From NCBI RefSeq assembly GCF_023369855.1, contig NZ_JAMBPP010000014.1, forward strand, positions 1 to 64,000: 64,000 nt of DNA, given 5' to 3'. This document shows, in pieces, positions 47,001 through 56,936 of this stretch. The notes under the pieces are model-generated. The model searched no databases. It saw nothing but the letters and a program-made list of their open reading frames with translations, and was not told the DNA's origin. Source of the DNA: Actinotalea alkalitolerans. GTDB lineage: Bacteria > Actinomycetota > Actinomycetes > Actinomycetales > Cellulomonadaceae. Positions within the stretch are counted from its first letter, which is position 1. Each line of letters opens with the position of its first letter. The position numbers were made by a program, and so were the translations under genes.

Positions 47001-47996
47001 TTGCGACGCGGAGGTCTGCTCGCCGTCCACGCCCATCCCGACGACGAGACGCTCAGCAACGGCGCACTCCTGGCGACGTGGGCCTCGGCCGGCCGCCCGG
47101 TGACCGTGGTGACCTGTACCCGGGGAGAGGCCGGTGAAGTGATCGGGGATGCCAGGGCCTCGCTCGAGGGCGACGGGCCGGCTCTGGCCGCCCACCGCGA
47201 GGCCGAGCTGGCCGGTGCACTGACCGCGCTCGGGGTGACCGATCACCTCTTCCTGGACCAGGTGGCGCCGTCCCCCGACCTGCCGGCTCCTGCACGCGGC
47301 GTCCCACGTCGCTTCGTGGACTCCGGGATGGCCTGGGTGGGTGCCGGACAGGCGGCTGCCGCCGAGCGTCTGCCCCACGGCGCCTTCGTCTCGGTCGACC
47401 TGGACGACGCCGCTCGACGCCTGGCCGACGTGATCCTCGACCGGCAGCCGGAGGTCGTCGTGGGATACGAGCCCGGAGGCGGCTACGGGCACCCCGACCA
47501 CGTCCGGGCGCACGCGGTGATGCACCGTGCGGTCGAGCTCGCCGAGGCCCGTGGGACCACAGCACCCATGGTGCCCGGACCGTTCACCGTCCCGATGGTG
47601 CTCTGGACCGTGCTGGACGAGGCATCCCTGCGGGCCGCGTGGCGGGAGCTGGCCGATGCCGGCGGTGCGGGGGGTGCCTCCCGCCCGGGCTCCCCGTCCC
47701 TGCTCACCGCACCGGACCCGGCGGGTCCGGTGCCGTCCTGTGCGGTCCCCTCCACCGCCGTGGACGTGATGGTGGAGGTCGCGCCGGTGCTGCCGAGGGT
47801 GCGTGATGCTCTTCTGGCCCACGCGACGCAGGTGCAGGCTGTGCGGACCCACGTCCCGACCGCCCACCGGCTGGGAAGCTACGCCCTGAGCAACGGGGTG
47901 CTCGCACCGTTGCTCAGGCACGAGACCTACCGGTCAGCGCCGGGAGGCCCGGGGCGGACGGTGGTCTGGCCCGAGGGCGTGACCCAGGTAGCCTGA
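47001..47996 (+). CDS. mshB: N-acetyl-GlcN-inositol deacetylase MshB
   Basis: MshB deacetylates GlcNAc-inositol in mycothiol synthesis. The 331-residue protein has the zinc motif VHAHPDDETLSNG and the second ligand motif GGYGHPDHVRAH of the LmbE family, and the CTRGEAGEV segment of the MshB branch. The start is a TTG at 47001 with AGGA about 8 nt upstream, directly after the BCCT stop. No better ATG or GTG lies before the first motif. It partners with mca at 6.6 kb, the same enzyme family. Confidence 0.92.
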   Translation: MRRGGLLAVHAHPDDETLSNGALLATWASAGRPVTVVTCTRGEAGEVIGDARASLEGDGPALAAHREAELAGALTALGVTDHLFLDQVAPSPDLPAPARGVPRRFVDSGMAWVGAGQAAAAERLPHGAFVSVDLDDAARRLADVILDRQPEVVVGYEPGGGYGHPDHVRAHAVMHRAVELAEARGTTAPMVPGPFTVPMVLWTVLDEASLRAAWRELADAGGAGGASRPGSPSLLTAPDPAGPVPSCAVPSTAVDVMVEVAPVLPRVRDALLAHATQVQAVRTHVPTAHRLGSYALSNGVLAPLLRHETYRSAPGGPGRTVVWPEGVTQVA

Positions 47997-48001
47997 CCGC
48001 C

Positions 48002-48394
48002 GTGGAACCCCTGAGCGGTCGCGTGCTCGCGCGCTGGGCCGGAGCGCTGCTCGTCGGACTCGTCGTGGGAGTCGTCGGCACGGCTGTGCACCGCGCGATG
48101 GTCCCGTGGGGCCTCGTCCTCGCACTGGCAACGGTCCTCTCGGCCGCGGTGCTCGCCCGGGCGTGGTCGGGGCTCGCCGGGGTTCTCGCGGTCGCAGCCG
48201 GGACGTTCCTCGCCGTCCAGCTCATGGGTGGCCGCGGTCCCGGTGGTGACGTGCTCATCCCCGCCCAGAGCCTGAGCGTGATCTGGGCCTACGGGCACCT
48301 GGGGCTGTATGCGGTCGCTGCCTTCGCGCCTCGGGGGTGGTTCGTCGACGAGGCGCGCTCGCGTCCTGGTAGAGACGGGCCGGGCAGCACGTAG
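48002..48394 (+). CDS. Small membrane protein conserved after mshB
   Basis: The 130-residue protein has four hydrophobic segments (about 13-33, 35-50, 55-78 and 85-108) and ends with a basic tail. A small membrane protein occupies the same place after mshB in other actinobacteria (from memory Rv1171). The GTG start lies 7 nt after TAGCCT (47989-47994), which fits a leaderless transcript. No function can be assigned. Confidence 0.75.
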   Translation: MEPLSGRVLARWAGALLVGLVVGVVGTAVHRAMVPWGLVLALATVLSAAVLARAWSGLAGVLAVAAGTFLAVQLMGGRGPGGDVLIPAQSLSVIWAYGHLGLYAVAAFAPRGWFVDEARSRPGRDGPGST

Positions 48395-48446
48395 AATCGC
48401 GCCGGCGGGGGGTGGCCCCGTCGTGTTGCGGGGAGACCAGGGACAG

Positions 48447-51263
48447 ATGACGGACGAGCGACGGCCGGACGGCGACGCGCACGACCCGACCGCCGAGGCA
48501 CCCTCGGGCACGATGCAGCAGACGCCCACGGAGGCTGTGGCTCCGTCCGACGAGACTGCGCCTCCCGAGGTGCTGGCCGATCCAGACGAGACCGTAGCCG
48601 TGACCGCTCCCGAGACCTCGCCTGCTCCTGGGCCGACGCTCGAGTCCGCGTCGGCTGAGCCAGAAGAGGCAGAGGCAGAGGCGGAGGCAGCGGCCGCCGA
48701 GGTGGCCGCGCCGGAGCCGGCCGAGCCTGGGACTGAGCCGGAGCCGGCCGAGCCTGGGACTGAGCCGGAGCCGGCCGAGCCTGGGACTGAGCCGGAGCCG
48801 GCCGAACCGGAGGCAGCGGCCCCCGAGGTGGCCGAGCCCGAGGCGATCGGGCCCGATCCGGCTGAGGCTGAGGCAGAGGCAGCGAGCCCCGAGTCGGCCG
48901 AGCCCGTGCCGAGCGCACCTGCGACCGAGCCGAGCGCTCCCGACGCGCAGACCCGTCCCGAGCCGGTCGACGAGTCGGTCCCGGTAGCCACCGGCTCGCC
49001 GTCCGACACCATCGGTCGCTCCGACGGCGACGGGAGCCCTCGGCAGACCGAGCCCGTCCAGCCCTCACCGGACGTGCCCACGCCGGTCGCGCCGGATGCA
49101 CCCGCGTCCGAAGACGCCGCAGGCGACACCGACAGCGACGCGTCGGGAGACCAGCACGCTCCGGCGCCCGACGACTCGACAGCGCCGGCCCTGGACGACA
49201 CCGCGGTGTGGACACCCCAGTCGTGGTCCCGCTCCCCGGTGCCCGATCCGACCGCCCAGGACACCGCGACCACCTCGCTCGACACCGCGTCGGTCGCGGG
49301 TCCGTCGACACCTGTCTCGGCGTCCGCGGACCGGGAGAGCCGCTCCGGACCAGCAGACCCGGCCCCCGTTCCCGCGCGCGTGTCGACCCGGCCCTCACCG
49401 CCGGTGCCCTCCGCGCAGCCGGGCCCGGACCCGAGTCCCGAGAGCGGGCTCCCGGAGCGCACCGAGCCCCGGAGCGAGTCCTCCGCGCACGCCGCCCCGG
49501 TCGGGCACGAGACGGCGCCAGGACGGGACGGCTCGCCGATGGACGTCTTCCCCGACGAACGGCGCCCACGCCGGTGGCACCGGGTCCTCGGTCTGGTCGG
49601 GGCGGTCCTGGTGGTGCTCGGTGGTGCCTACGTCGGTGCGCAGTGGCTCTGGGCCGAGAGGGTTCCGCCCGGCGCGACGGTCGCGGGGGTCGAGATCGGC
49701 GGTCTCGAGGCCGACGAGGCGGTGGCACGTCTCGACGAGTCGTTGCGGGCTGCGACCTCGGAGCCGCTCCCGGTCGCGGCCGGGGAGAAGCGCACCACCC
49801 TCGACCCGGTCGCTGCGGGTCTCGTGCTCGACACGGACGCGACGGTCGCGCAGATGACCGGGTTCAGCCTGGAGCCCGCACGCCTCTGGCACCAGGTCTT
49901 CGGCGTCGGCGTGGTCGACCCCGTCACCGAGGTCGACGGCGATGCGCTCGCCGCGGCTGTCACCGTCCTCGAGGACTCGTTGGTCACGCCCCCGGTGGAC
50001 GGGTCCGTCCTCTTCGTCGACGGGACACCCCAGACCACGGATGCCGTCGCGGGGACGGCTCTGGATGTCGACGGCACGACCGGGCTGCTGGTCGACGGGT
50101 GGCTGACGGCTCCGCGCCCGATCGACCTGCCGACCCTCGTCACCGAGCCGGACATCACCCAGGCCGAGGTCGACGAGACGGTCGCGACGCTGGCCGGCCC
50201 GCTCGCCCGGGCACCGGTCGCGGTCGCCGTGGGCGAGCAGCTCGCCGAGCTCCCGGTCGACGTCGTGACCTCGGCCGCGACCTTCGTCCCCCACGAAGGT
50301 GGGCTCGAGCTCGTGATGGACGGTGCAGCGCTGGTCGAGGCGGTCGTGGTCCGCACGACCGACCTGCTGATCTCGCCCGCGGACGCCTCGTTCGAGTTCC
50401 AGGACGGTGTGCCGGTGATCGTCGGAGGGGTCCAGGGGACGACCCTCGATCCCGAGCAGGTCGGCGCGGCTGTCGCGGCCGCCGGGACGGCCTCGGACCG
50501 CACGGCCCGGGTCGACCTGGTCGAGGTGGACCCCGAGCAGACGACGGCAGAGCTCGAGGGTCTCGGGGTGACCACCAAGGTCGCCGAGTTCTCGACCCCG
50601 CTGACCAACGACGCAGACCGCAACCACAACCTGACGTTGGGCGCGAGCAGGGTCAACGGCACCCTGCTGCGCCCCGACGACGTCTTCAGCCTGACGGACA
50701 CCCTCGCACCGATCACGACGGCGGGGGGCTACCGCCAGGCCGGCGTGGTGGTCAACGGTGTGCTCACCCAGGGAACGGGTGGTGGTCTGTCCCAGATGGG
50801 CACCACGGTGTACAACGCAGGGTTCTTCGCCGGGCTGGAGGATGTCGAGCACCGCCCCCACAGCTACTACTTCAGTCGCTACCCCGAGGGGCGTGAGGCG
50901 ACGATCTACGACGGTGTGCTCGACGTCAAGCTCGGGAACAACACCCCGTACGGCGTGCTCCTGCAGTCGTGGGTGGCTGGTGGGCGCCTGCACGTCGCGG
51001 TGTGGAGCACCCCTTACTGGACGGTCGAGCACTCCACGAGCGGCCGGTCGGGGATCGTGGCGCCCAAGACGGTCTACAACACCTCGGCGGGCTGCATCTC
51101 GCAGTCGGCCGGGAACCCCGGTTTCCAGGTCACGGTGACGCGTCGGCTGCTGCTCGAGGGTGAGGTGCAGCACGAGGAGTCCAACAGCTGGAAGTACCAG
51201 CCGCAGAACGCGATCGTCTGCGGTCCGGCCCCGGGGTCGCCCGAGCAGCCACCCGCAGGCTAG
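48447..51263 (+). CDS. VanW family protein with long disordered N-terminus
   Basis: The 938-residue protein has three parts. The first about 370 residues are Ala/Glu/Pro/Ser/Thr-rich and acidic, with no fold visible, including a tandem repeat. A single membrane helix follows (about 381-400, VLGLVGAVLVVLGGAYVGAQ). The outer part has putative peptidoglycan-binding repeats (about 405-700) and a VanW domain (about 713-885: EFSTPLTNDADRNHNLTLGA, FSLTDTLAP, GGLSQMGTTVYNAGFFAGL). VanW proteins occur near envelope genes but lack a known biochemical role. The ATG has GGGAGACCAGGGACAG upstream; TAGAAT at 48392-48397 is a likely -10. Confidence 0.88.
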   Translation: MTDERRPDGDAHDPTAEAPSGTMQQTPTEAVAPSDETAPPEVLADPDETVAVTAPETSPAPGPTLESASAEPEEAEAEAEAAAAEVAAPEPAEPGTEPEPAEPGTEPEPAEPGTEPEPAEPEAAAPEVAEPEAIGPDPAEAEAEAASPESAEPVPSAPATEPSAPDAQTRPEPVDESVPVATGSPSDTIGRSDGDGSPRQTEPVQPSPDVPTPVAPDAPASEDAAGDTDSDASGDQHAPAPDDSTAPALDDTAVWTPQSWSRSPVPDPTAQDTATTSLDTASVAGPSTPVSASADRESRSGPADPAPVPARVSTRPSPPVPSAQPGPDPSPESGLPERTEPRSESSAHAAPVGHETAPGRDGSPMDVFPDERRPRRWHRVLGLVGAVLVVLGGAYVGAQWLWAERVPPGATVAGVEIGGLEADEAVARLDESLRAATSEPLPVAAGEKRTTLDPVAAGLVLDTDATVAQMTGFSLEPARLWHQVFGVGVVDPVTEVDGDALAAAVTVLEDSLVTPPVDGSVLFVDGTPQTTDAVAGTALDVDGTTGLLVDGWLTAPRPIDLPTLVTEPDITQAEVDETVATLAGPLARAPVAVAVGEQLAELPVDVVTSAATFVPHEGGLELVMDGAALVEAVVVRTTDLLISPADASFEFQDGVPVIVGGVQGTTLDPEQVGAAVAAAGTASDRTARVDLVEVDPEQTTAELEGLGVTTKVAEFSTPLTNDADRNHNLTLGASRVNGTLLRPDDVFSLTDTLAPITTAGGYRQAGVVVNGVLTQGTGGGLSQMGTTVYNAGFFAGLEDVEHRPHSYYFSRYPEGREATIYDGVLDVKLGNNTPYGVLLQSWVAGGRLHVAVWSTPYWTVEHSTSGRSGIVAPKTVYNTSAGCISQSAGNPGFQVTVTRRLLLEGEVQHEESNSWKYQPQNAIVCGPAPGSPEQPPAG
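48720..48800 (+). repeat. 27-bp in-frame tandem repeat, three perfect copies
   Basis: Copies lie at 48720-48746, 48747-48773 and 48774-48800 and encode AEPGTEPEP three times in the VanW protein head. Perfect copies in a coding region can slip and change length without breaking the frame. Confidence 0.93.
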
Positions 51264-51274
51264 GCCCACAGGGC

Positions 51275-51497
51275 GTGGCGGCGCGGGACGGGACGAGCGT
51301 CCCGGAGATCAGGACGCTGCTCGCGCGCGCCTACGCGGACGACCCGCTGATGTGCTGGGTCTTTCCGGCGACCGCTACCCGCAGCGATGCCGTCGCGGCG
51401 TGGTTGGGCGTTCGTGAGCCGGGGACACCTCGATCCCGTGCCGGACGGGCCTGCGCTGTGGGCGATGTGGCTCGGTCCGCCTGAGCCTGCCCGATGA
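51275..51497 (+). pseudogene. GNAT acetyltransferase remnant
   Basis: A GTG frame at 51275 reads like the start of a GNAT enzyme (IRTLLARAYADDPLMCWVFP, then AVAAWLG). At about 51410 the likeness jumps to another frame, GHLDPVPDGPALWAMWLGPP, ending at the stop 51495-51497. Together only about 74 residues remain of the usual 180-200, and the catalytic acetyl-CoA loop is absent. A frameshift plus deletion is the simplest reading. It lies directly after the VanW gene. Confidence 0.5.
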
Positions 51498-51534
51498 CGC
51501 CCGAGCGAGGTGCCGGGCACGACCAGGGCCGGGC

Positions 51535-51858
51535 TCACCCGTCCGGCGGGGCGCTGCGAGGCGCGCGTCGCGGGGGCGGCGGAGGGATCGGCTTGCCGAG
51601 GGCGATCTGGCCGGCCGGCACGTCGACCTCTCCGGTGCGGGTCAGGATGCGGACGCCGTGCGCCCCGCTGCTCAGGACGTCGCCCAGGACGTCGCTGAAG
51701 CCTCCCTCGGGCAGCCGCCGACGCACCACGACCCGGGTGCCTGGTGCCCACGTCCACCACGCGGGGGGCGGTCCGAGGCCCGCCGGTCGCCCGGTCGGCT
51801 GCTCGGGCGGGCGCCCTTCAGGGTCGGTCTCGCTCATCGTGGACCACTCGTCGCGCAC
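51535..51858 (-). CDS. Small SH3-like domain protein
   Basis: The 107-residue protein has one compact beta domain (about 38-90): APGTRVVVRRRLP, FSDVLGDVL and GEVDVPAGQIALGKPIPP. The pattern resembles the SH3-like domain at the N-terminus of some mycobacterial GNAT acetyltransferases (for example Rv0428c, from memory), here without the enzyme. The GTG at 51858 has AGGTGAG upstream and a TAGTAT -10 further up; ATG 51837 is an alternative. It is divergent from fdxA. The function is unknown. Confidence 0.7.
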   Translation of the reverse strand: MRDEWSTMSETDPEGRPPEQPTGRPAGLGPPPAWWTWAPGTRVVVRRRLPEGGFSDVLGDVLSSGAHGVRILTRTGEVDVPAGQIALGKPIPPPPPRRAPRSAPPDG

Positions 51859-51925
51859 CGTCTCACCTGAGGGATACTAGGGCGGTGCGCCAACGGCGTG
51901 CTCTCGGCTCTGGGAGGTACTGCTC

Positions 51926-52252
51926 GTGACCTACGTGATCGCTCAGCCCTGCGTGGACGTCAAGGACAAGGCCTGCATCGAGGAATGTCCGGTCGACTGC
52001 ATCTACGAGGGCAAGCGCTCGCTCTACATCCACCCCGACGAGTGTGTGGACTGCGGAGCCTGCGAGCCTGTCTGTCCCGTCGAGGCGATCTACTACGAGG
52101 ACGACACCCCCGAGCAGTGGAGCGAGTACTACAAGGCCAACGTCGAGTTCTTCGACGTCCTGGGGTCGCCGGGTGGCGCCGCCAAGCTCGGCGAGATCGA
52201 CTACGACCACCCGATCATCGCCGCCCTGCCACCGCAGAACACCGAGGCGTGA
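51926..52252 (+). CDS. fdxA: Seven-iron ferredoxin FdxA
   Basis: The 108-residue protein carries one 3Fe-4S and one 4Fe-4S cluster. Cysteines are placed as C9, C17, C21, C25 and again in ECVDCGACEPVCPVEA, the 7Fe pattern of mycobacterial FdxA/FdxC with its C-terminal extension. It transfers electrons to cytochromes P450 or other partners. The GTG start is preceded by GGGAGG. dapC follows after 37 nt, an arrangement I recall as fdxC-dapC in mycobacteria. Confidence 0.95.
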   Translation: MTYVIAQPCVDVKDKACIEECPVDCIYEGKRSLYIHPDECVDCGACEPVCPVEAIYYEDDTPEQWSEYYKANVEFFDVLGSPGGAAKLGEIDYDHPIIAALPPQNTEA

Positions 52253-52289
52253 GGACCACCTCGCGCGCCCGGGCGCTGGTCGGGTAGCG

Positions 52290-53417
52290 GTGGGTCTGCT
52301 GGCCGGCGCGCTGCCGGACTTCCCCTGGGACTCGTTGGTCCCCTACGCGGAGCGTGCACGCGCCCACCCGGACGGCATGGTCGACCTCTCGGTCGGCACG
52401 CCGGTGGACCCGACGCCGGCTCTCGTGCGCGAGGCGCTCGCAGGGGCGGCGGACTCGCCCGGCTACCCCACGACCCACGGGACACCTGCCCTGCGCGGTG
52501 CGGTGGTCGACTGGTTCGCCCGGCGCCGCGCTGTCACTGACCTGGACCCGACCGCGGTGCTCCCGACGATGGGCTCCAAGGAGCTCGTGGCGCTGCTGCC
52601 CTCGCTCCTGGGGCTCGGGACGGGTGATGTCGTGGTGCACCCCGAGGTGGCCTACCCGACGTACGACGTCGGGGCGCGGCTCGCCGGCGCGCAGCCTCTC
52701 CCGGCCGACGACGTCGCGGCCTGGTCCGGTCGGGACGACGTCCGGCTGGTGTGGATCAACTCACCGTCCAACCCGACGGGTCGCGTGCGGGGGGTCGACG
52801 AGCTGCGCGAGGTGGTGGTCGCTGCGCGCCGGATCGGCGCTGTGGTGGCCAGCGACGAGTGCTACGCGCTGCTCGCCTGGGACGAGCCGTGGGCCGGTGC
52901 GGGCGTGCCGAGCGTGCTCGACCCGCGCGTGTGCGACGGCAGCCACACCGACCTGCTCGCGGTGCACTCGTTGTCCAAGCAGTCGAACCTCGCCGGCTAC
53001 CGGGCGGCGTTCGTGGCGGGTGACCCCGCACTGGTGTCCCGCCTGCTCGAGGTGCGCAAGCACGCCGGGATGATCGTCCCTGGTCCGGTCCAGGTGGCGA
53101 TGACCGCAGCCCTCGCCGACGACCACCACGTCGCCGAGCAGCGTGAGCGGTACCGCCGGCGCAGGAGGGTCCTCCTGGATGGGCTGGAGGCTGCCGGTCT
53201 GCAGGTCGAGGCGTCGCCGGCCGGGCTGTACCTGTGGGCCCGCGCAGCCGGTGCAGGCCAGGACTGCTGGCAGACGGTCGCCGACCTGGCGGAGCTGGGC
53301 ATCCTGGTCGCGCCGGGCGCCTTCTACGGTCCCGCGGGCGCACGCCACGTCCGGATCGCGCTGACCGCGTCGGACGACGCGGTGGCGCGGGCTGCCGCGC
53401 GGCTCCAGGGAGCCTGA
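52290..53417 (+). CDS. dapC: Succinyldiaminopimelate transaminase DapC
   Basis: DapC transfers an amino group to N-succinyl-2-amino-6-oxopimelate in lysine and peptidoglycan synthesis. The 375-residue fold-type I aminotransferase has INSPSNPTGRV, SDECYALLAWDEPW and the PLP lysine in HSLSKQSNLAGYRAAF. The short N-terminus starting at LPDFPWDSL is typical of actinobacterial DapC. I chose the GTG at 52290, the only start before the first conserved block. dapD and dapE are 2.5 kb downstream, which supports the assignment. Confidence 0.92.
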   Translation: MGLLAGALPDFPWDSLVPYAERARAHPDGMVDLSVGTPVDPTPALVREALAGAADSPGYPTTHGTPALRGAVVDWFARRRAVTDLDPTAVLPTMGSKELVALLPSLLGLGTGDVVVHPEVAYPTYDVGARLAGAQPLPADDVAAWSGRDDVRLVWINSPSNPTGRVRGVDELREVVVAARRIGAVVASDECYALLAWDEPWAGAGVPSVLDPRVCDGSHTDLLAVHSLSKQSNLAGYRAAFVAGDPALVSRLLEVRKHAGMIVPGPVQVAMTAALADDHHVAEQRERYRRRRRVLLDGLEAAGLQVEASPAGLYLWARAAGAGQDCWQTVADLAELGILVAPGAFYGPAGARHVRIALTASDDAVARAAARLQGA

Positions 53418-53702
53418 CCGACCCCGCTCGACAGGTCTGCGCGACGCGTCGGACTCCCGCACCGACATGGACGCGCACGGTGCAGACTTGGTCTATCTTT
53501 GACAAACACTTAAGGCAGAGCAGGGGAGATGACGAGAAACGCCATGTGACACGGATCACGCGGCGAAAGGGACGTTCAGCCCACTGCGGAGTGGGCCTGG
53601 GCCTCTCCGCACAGGTACCGTCGTCGAGGCCGACGACGCTCGACCAGCACGGACCGGACCCGTCAGGTGCCGACGACGTGCTGGACCGCTAGGAGGAGAC
53701 GT
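53418..53702 (+). promoter_or_regulatory. gltA control region with CRP/GlxR-like site
   Basis: TTGGTC (53488-53493) and TAAGGC (53511-53516), 17 nt apart, form a candidate promoter in a relatively A/T-rich patch. Downstream, TGTGA-N6-TCACG at 53545-53560 matches the CRP/GlxR consensus TGTGA-N6-TCACA in nine of ten fixed positions. It lies after the start site, as a repressor site would. A hairpin GCCCACT/AGTGGGC (53579-53596) follows in the leader. The ribosome site is TAGGAGGAGA. Confidence 0.55.
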
Positions 53703-55001
<1,299 letters not shown>

Positions 55002-55019
55002 GAGCCCGCACCGCACCGC

Positions 55020-55910
55020 TCAACCGGCCAGGACGACCCTCACCTGGCCGGTGGGCGGGCCCTCACGGTCGCTGACCGACCATCCCGCCGAGTCCCTGGT
55101 CCAGACCTGCCCGGCGTGCTCGACCTCCACGACCTCGAGCGGCGAGGCCACCGCGACCGCCCACTGCGAGACGGCCCAGCCGAGCCGGTCGACGTCGTCC
55201 TGAGCACCGGCGAGGGCCGAGTGGTCCAGCAGGACGGCACCGTCCTGCCCGACGGCGCCGGTCAGAGCCCCGAAGTCACGCTCGGCCCGGGCCAGCAGTG
55301 CGGCCGGGTCACCTGGCCCGCCGGGCTCGCGCAGCGTGCAGCTCACGGCTGCCGTCGAGTTCCCGGTCAGTGCCGAGGCCCACGCGCGAGAGCGGGTCTC
55401 GTGCTGGGCGTACGCGTCGGGGAAGCCCGACCGTTGCACCGCCTGCGCCGCCTCGGTCACCGGCAGGTCCTGGTAGCCCTCGACCCGGGCCAGCCCGTCG
55501 AAGAAGGCGTTGGTCGAGTAGACCGGGTCCATGATCTGCTCGACGGTGCCCCAGCCCTGGGACGGTCGCTGCTGGAAGATGCCGACCGAGTCACGGTCGC
55601 CGTAGTCGATGTTCCGCAGCTTGGACTCCTGCAGACCCGTCGCGATAGCGATGGTGGCGGCCCTGGCCGGCATCTCTCGCCGCACCGAGGTCGCGACCAG
55701 GAGGGCCGCGGTGTCGGCCTGGTCGGTCGCGAGGTACCAGTCCGTGCCGTCGAGGGCCGCCGCGCACCGCACCACCGGCGCGGGGGAGTCGAGCCGGCCC
55801 AGCAGACCGGCGACCCCGAGCGCACCGACCCCGGTCACCGCCACCAGGAGGGTCGTGCCCAGCACGCCCCGCAGGACGGATCGACGGCGGCGCGACGTGG
55901 AGCGACCCAT
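55020..55910 (-). CDS. Secreted lysozyme-like domain protein
   Basis: The 296-residue protein has a basic N-terminus and one membrane helix or signal anchor (about 14-38). Residues about 65-165 carry a conserved block, ATGLQESKLRNIDYGDRDSVGIFQQRP, where the Glu resembles the catalytic Glu of lytic transglycosylases. The family is common in actinobacteria and is often left hypothetical. The ATG at 55910 begins 4 nt after the dapD stop, so it is co-transcribed with a cell-wall precursor gene. Peptidoglycan cleavage is inferred, not shown. Confidence 0.78.
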   Translation of the reverse strand: MGRSTSRRRRSVLRGVLGTTLLVAVTGVGALGVAGLLGRLDSPAPVVRCAAALDGTDWYLATDQADTAALLVATSVRREMPARAATIAIATGLQESKLRNIDYGDRDSVGIFQQRPSQGWGTVEQIMDPVYSTNAFFDGLARVEGYQDLPVTEAAQAVQRSGFPDAYAQHETRSRAWASALTGNSTAAVSCTLREPGGPGDPAALLARAERDFGALTGAVGQDGAVLLDHSALAGAQDDVDRLGWAVSQWAVAVASPLEVVEVEHAGQVWTRDSAGWSVSDREGPPTGQVRVVLAG

Positions 55911-55914
55911 CGGC

Positions 55915-56847
55915 TCAGTTGGCGTGCAGCGCGGGGTTGAGGTCGACGCCGGTACCGGCCCTGCGCAGCGCCTGCACCGCTCCGGTCATCGAGTGGCGAC
56001 GGAAGAGCAGTCCGTGGGCCCCGGCGAGCTCGCGGGCAGCCACCACGCGCCCTTCGAGGTCGACCTTCGTCCCGGCGGTGAGGTACAGGCCGGACTCCAC
56101 GACGCAGTCGTCGCCCAGCGGGATGCCCAGGCCCGCGTTCGCGCCGAGCAACGACCGCTGGCCGATCGAGATGACCTCGCGCCCGCCGCCGGACAGCGTC
56201 CCCATGATCGAGGCACCCCCGCCGATGTCGCTCCCGTCGCCCACCACGACACCGGCCGAGATGCGCCCCTCGACCATCGAGGTGCCCAGGGTGCCGGCGT
56301 TGAAGTTGACGAAGCCCTCGTGCATCACGGTGGTGCCCTCGGCGAGGTGCGCACCCAGGCGTACCCGGTCGGCATCGGCGATCCGGACACCGGAGGGCAC
56401 GACGTAGTCGACCATCCGGGGGAACTTGTCGACACCGTGCACCGTGGGGGCAGTGCCGTGCGCCGCGCGCAGGCGCAGGCGGGTGCTCTCGAAGCCCTCG
56501 ACCGCGCACGGTCCGCGGTCGGTCCACACGACGTTGGGCAGCACGCCGAAGATGCCGTCGAGGTTCTGGCCGTGCGGGCGGACGAGGCGGTGCGAGAGCA
56601 GGTGGAGCCGTAGGTAGGCGTCCGTCGTGCCGGCGGGCGGGGAGGACAGGTCGATCTCGACGGTGACGACCTCGAGCCGCACCCCCCGGGCCTCGTCGGT
56701 GCCGGCCAGCGCGGACAGCTCGGACGGGACGTCGGCGTCGTCGGGTCGACGGCCCAGGGCCGGGGCGGGGAACCAGGCGTCGAGCACGGTGCCGGTCCCG
56801 AGGGTGAGGGTGGCCAGGCCGTGGCCCCAGGCCATGAGGTCGGTCAT
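55915..56847 (-). CDS. dapD: Tetrahydrodipicolinate N-succinyltransferase DapD
   Basis: DapD succinylates tetrahydrodipicolinate in the lysine/diaminopimelate route. The 310-residue protein matches the actinobacterial DapD form: an N-terminal domain (about 1-110), then a left-handed beta helix with hexapeptide repeats including [24 protein letters not shown] and the [21 protein letters not shown] block. The ATG at 56847 lies 7 nt after TAGGCT (56855-56860, reverse strand), with no ribosome site, so it is probably leaderless. It is divergent from dapE. Confidence 0.94.
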   Translation of the reverse strand: MTDLMAWGHGLATLTLGTGTVLDAWFPAPALGRRPDDADVPSELSALAGTDEARGVRLEVVTVEIDLSSPPAGTTDAYLRLHLLSHRLVRPHGQNLDGIFGVLPNVVWTDRGPCAVEGFESTRLRLRAAHGTAPTVHGVDKFPRMVDYVVPSGVRIADADRVRLGAHLAEGTTVMHEGFVNFNAGTLGTSMVEGRISAGVVVGDGSDIGGGASIMGTLSGGGREVISIGQRSLLGANAGLGIPLGDDCVVESGLYLTAGTKVDLEGRVVAARELAGAHGLLFRRHSMTGAVQALRRAGTGVDLNPALHAN

Positions 56848-56924
56848 GCCGTCCAGCCTAGAGGCCGCACGCGACCACCCTGCTCGCACGCCCGGACCCC
56901 CGGGTGCCCGCCCGGGGGTGGCAG

Positions 56925-56930
56925 TAGGGT
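56925..56930 (+). promoter_or_regulatory. -10 element of a leaderless dapE promoter
   Basis: TAGGGT, then CGCACC (6 nt), then the GTG start of dapE. The divergent dapD -10 is only 65 nt away. Confidence 0.6.
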
Positions 56931-56936
56931 CGCACC

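Noticed and set aside
48720-48800. CRISPR-like array
   Set aside because: The repeats are contiguous, lack spacers and are in frame within a coding region.
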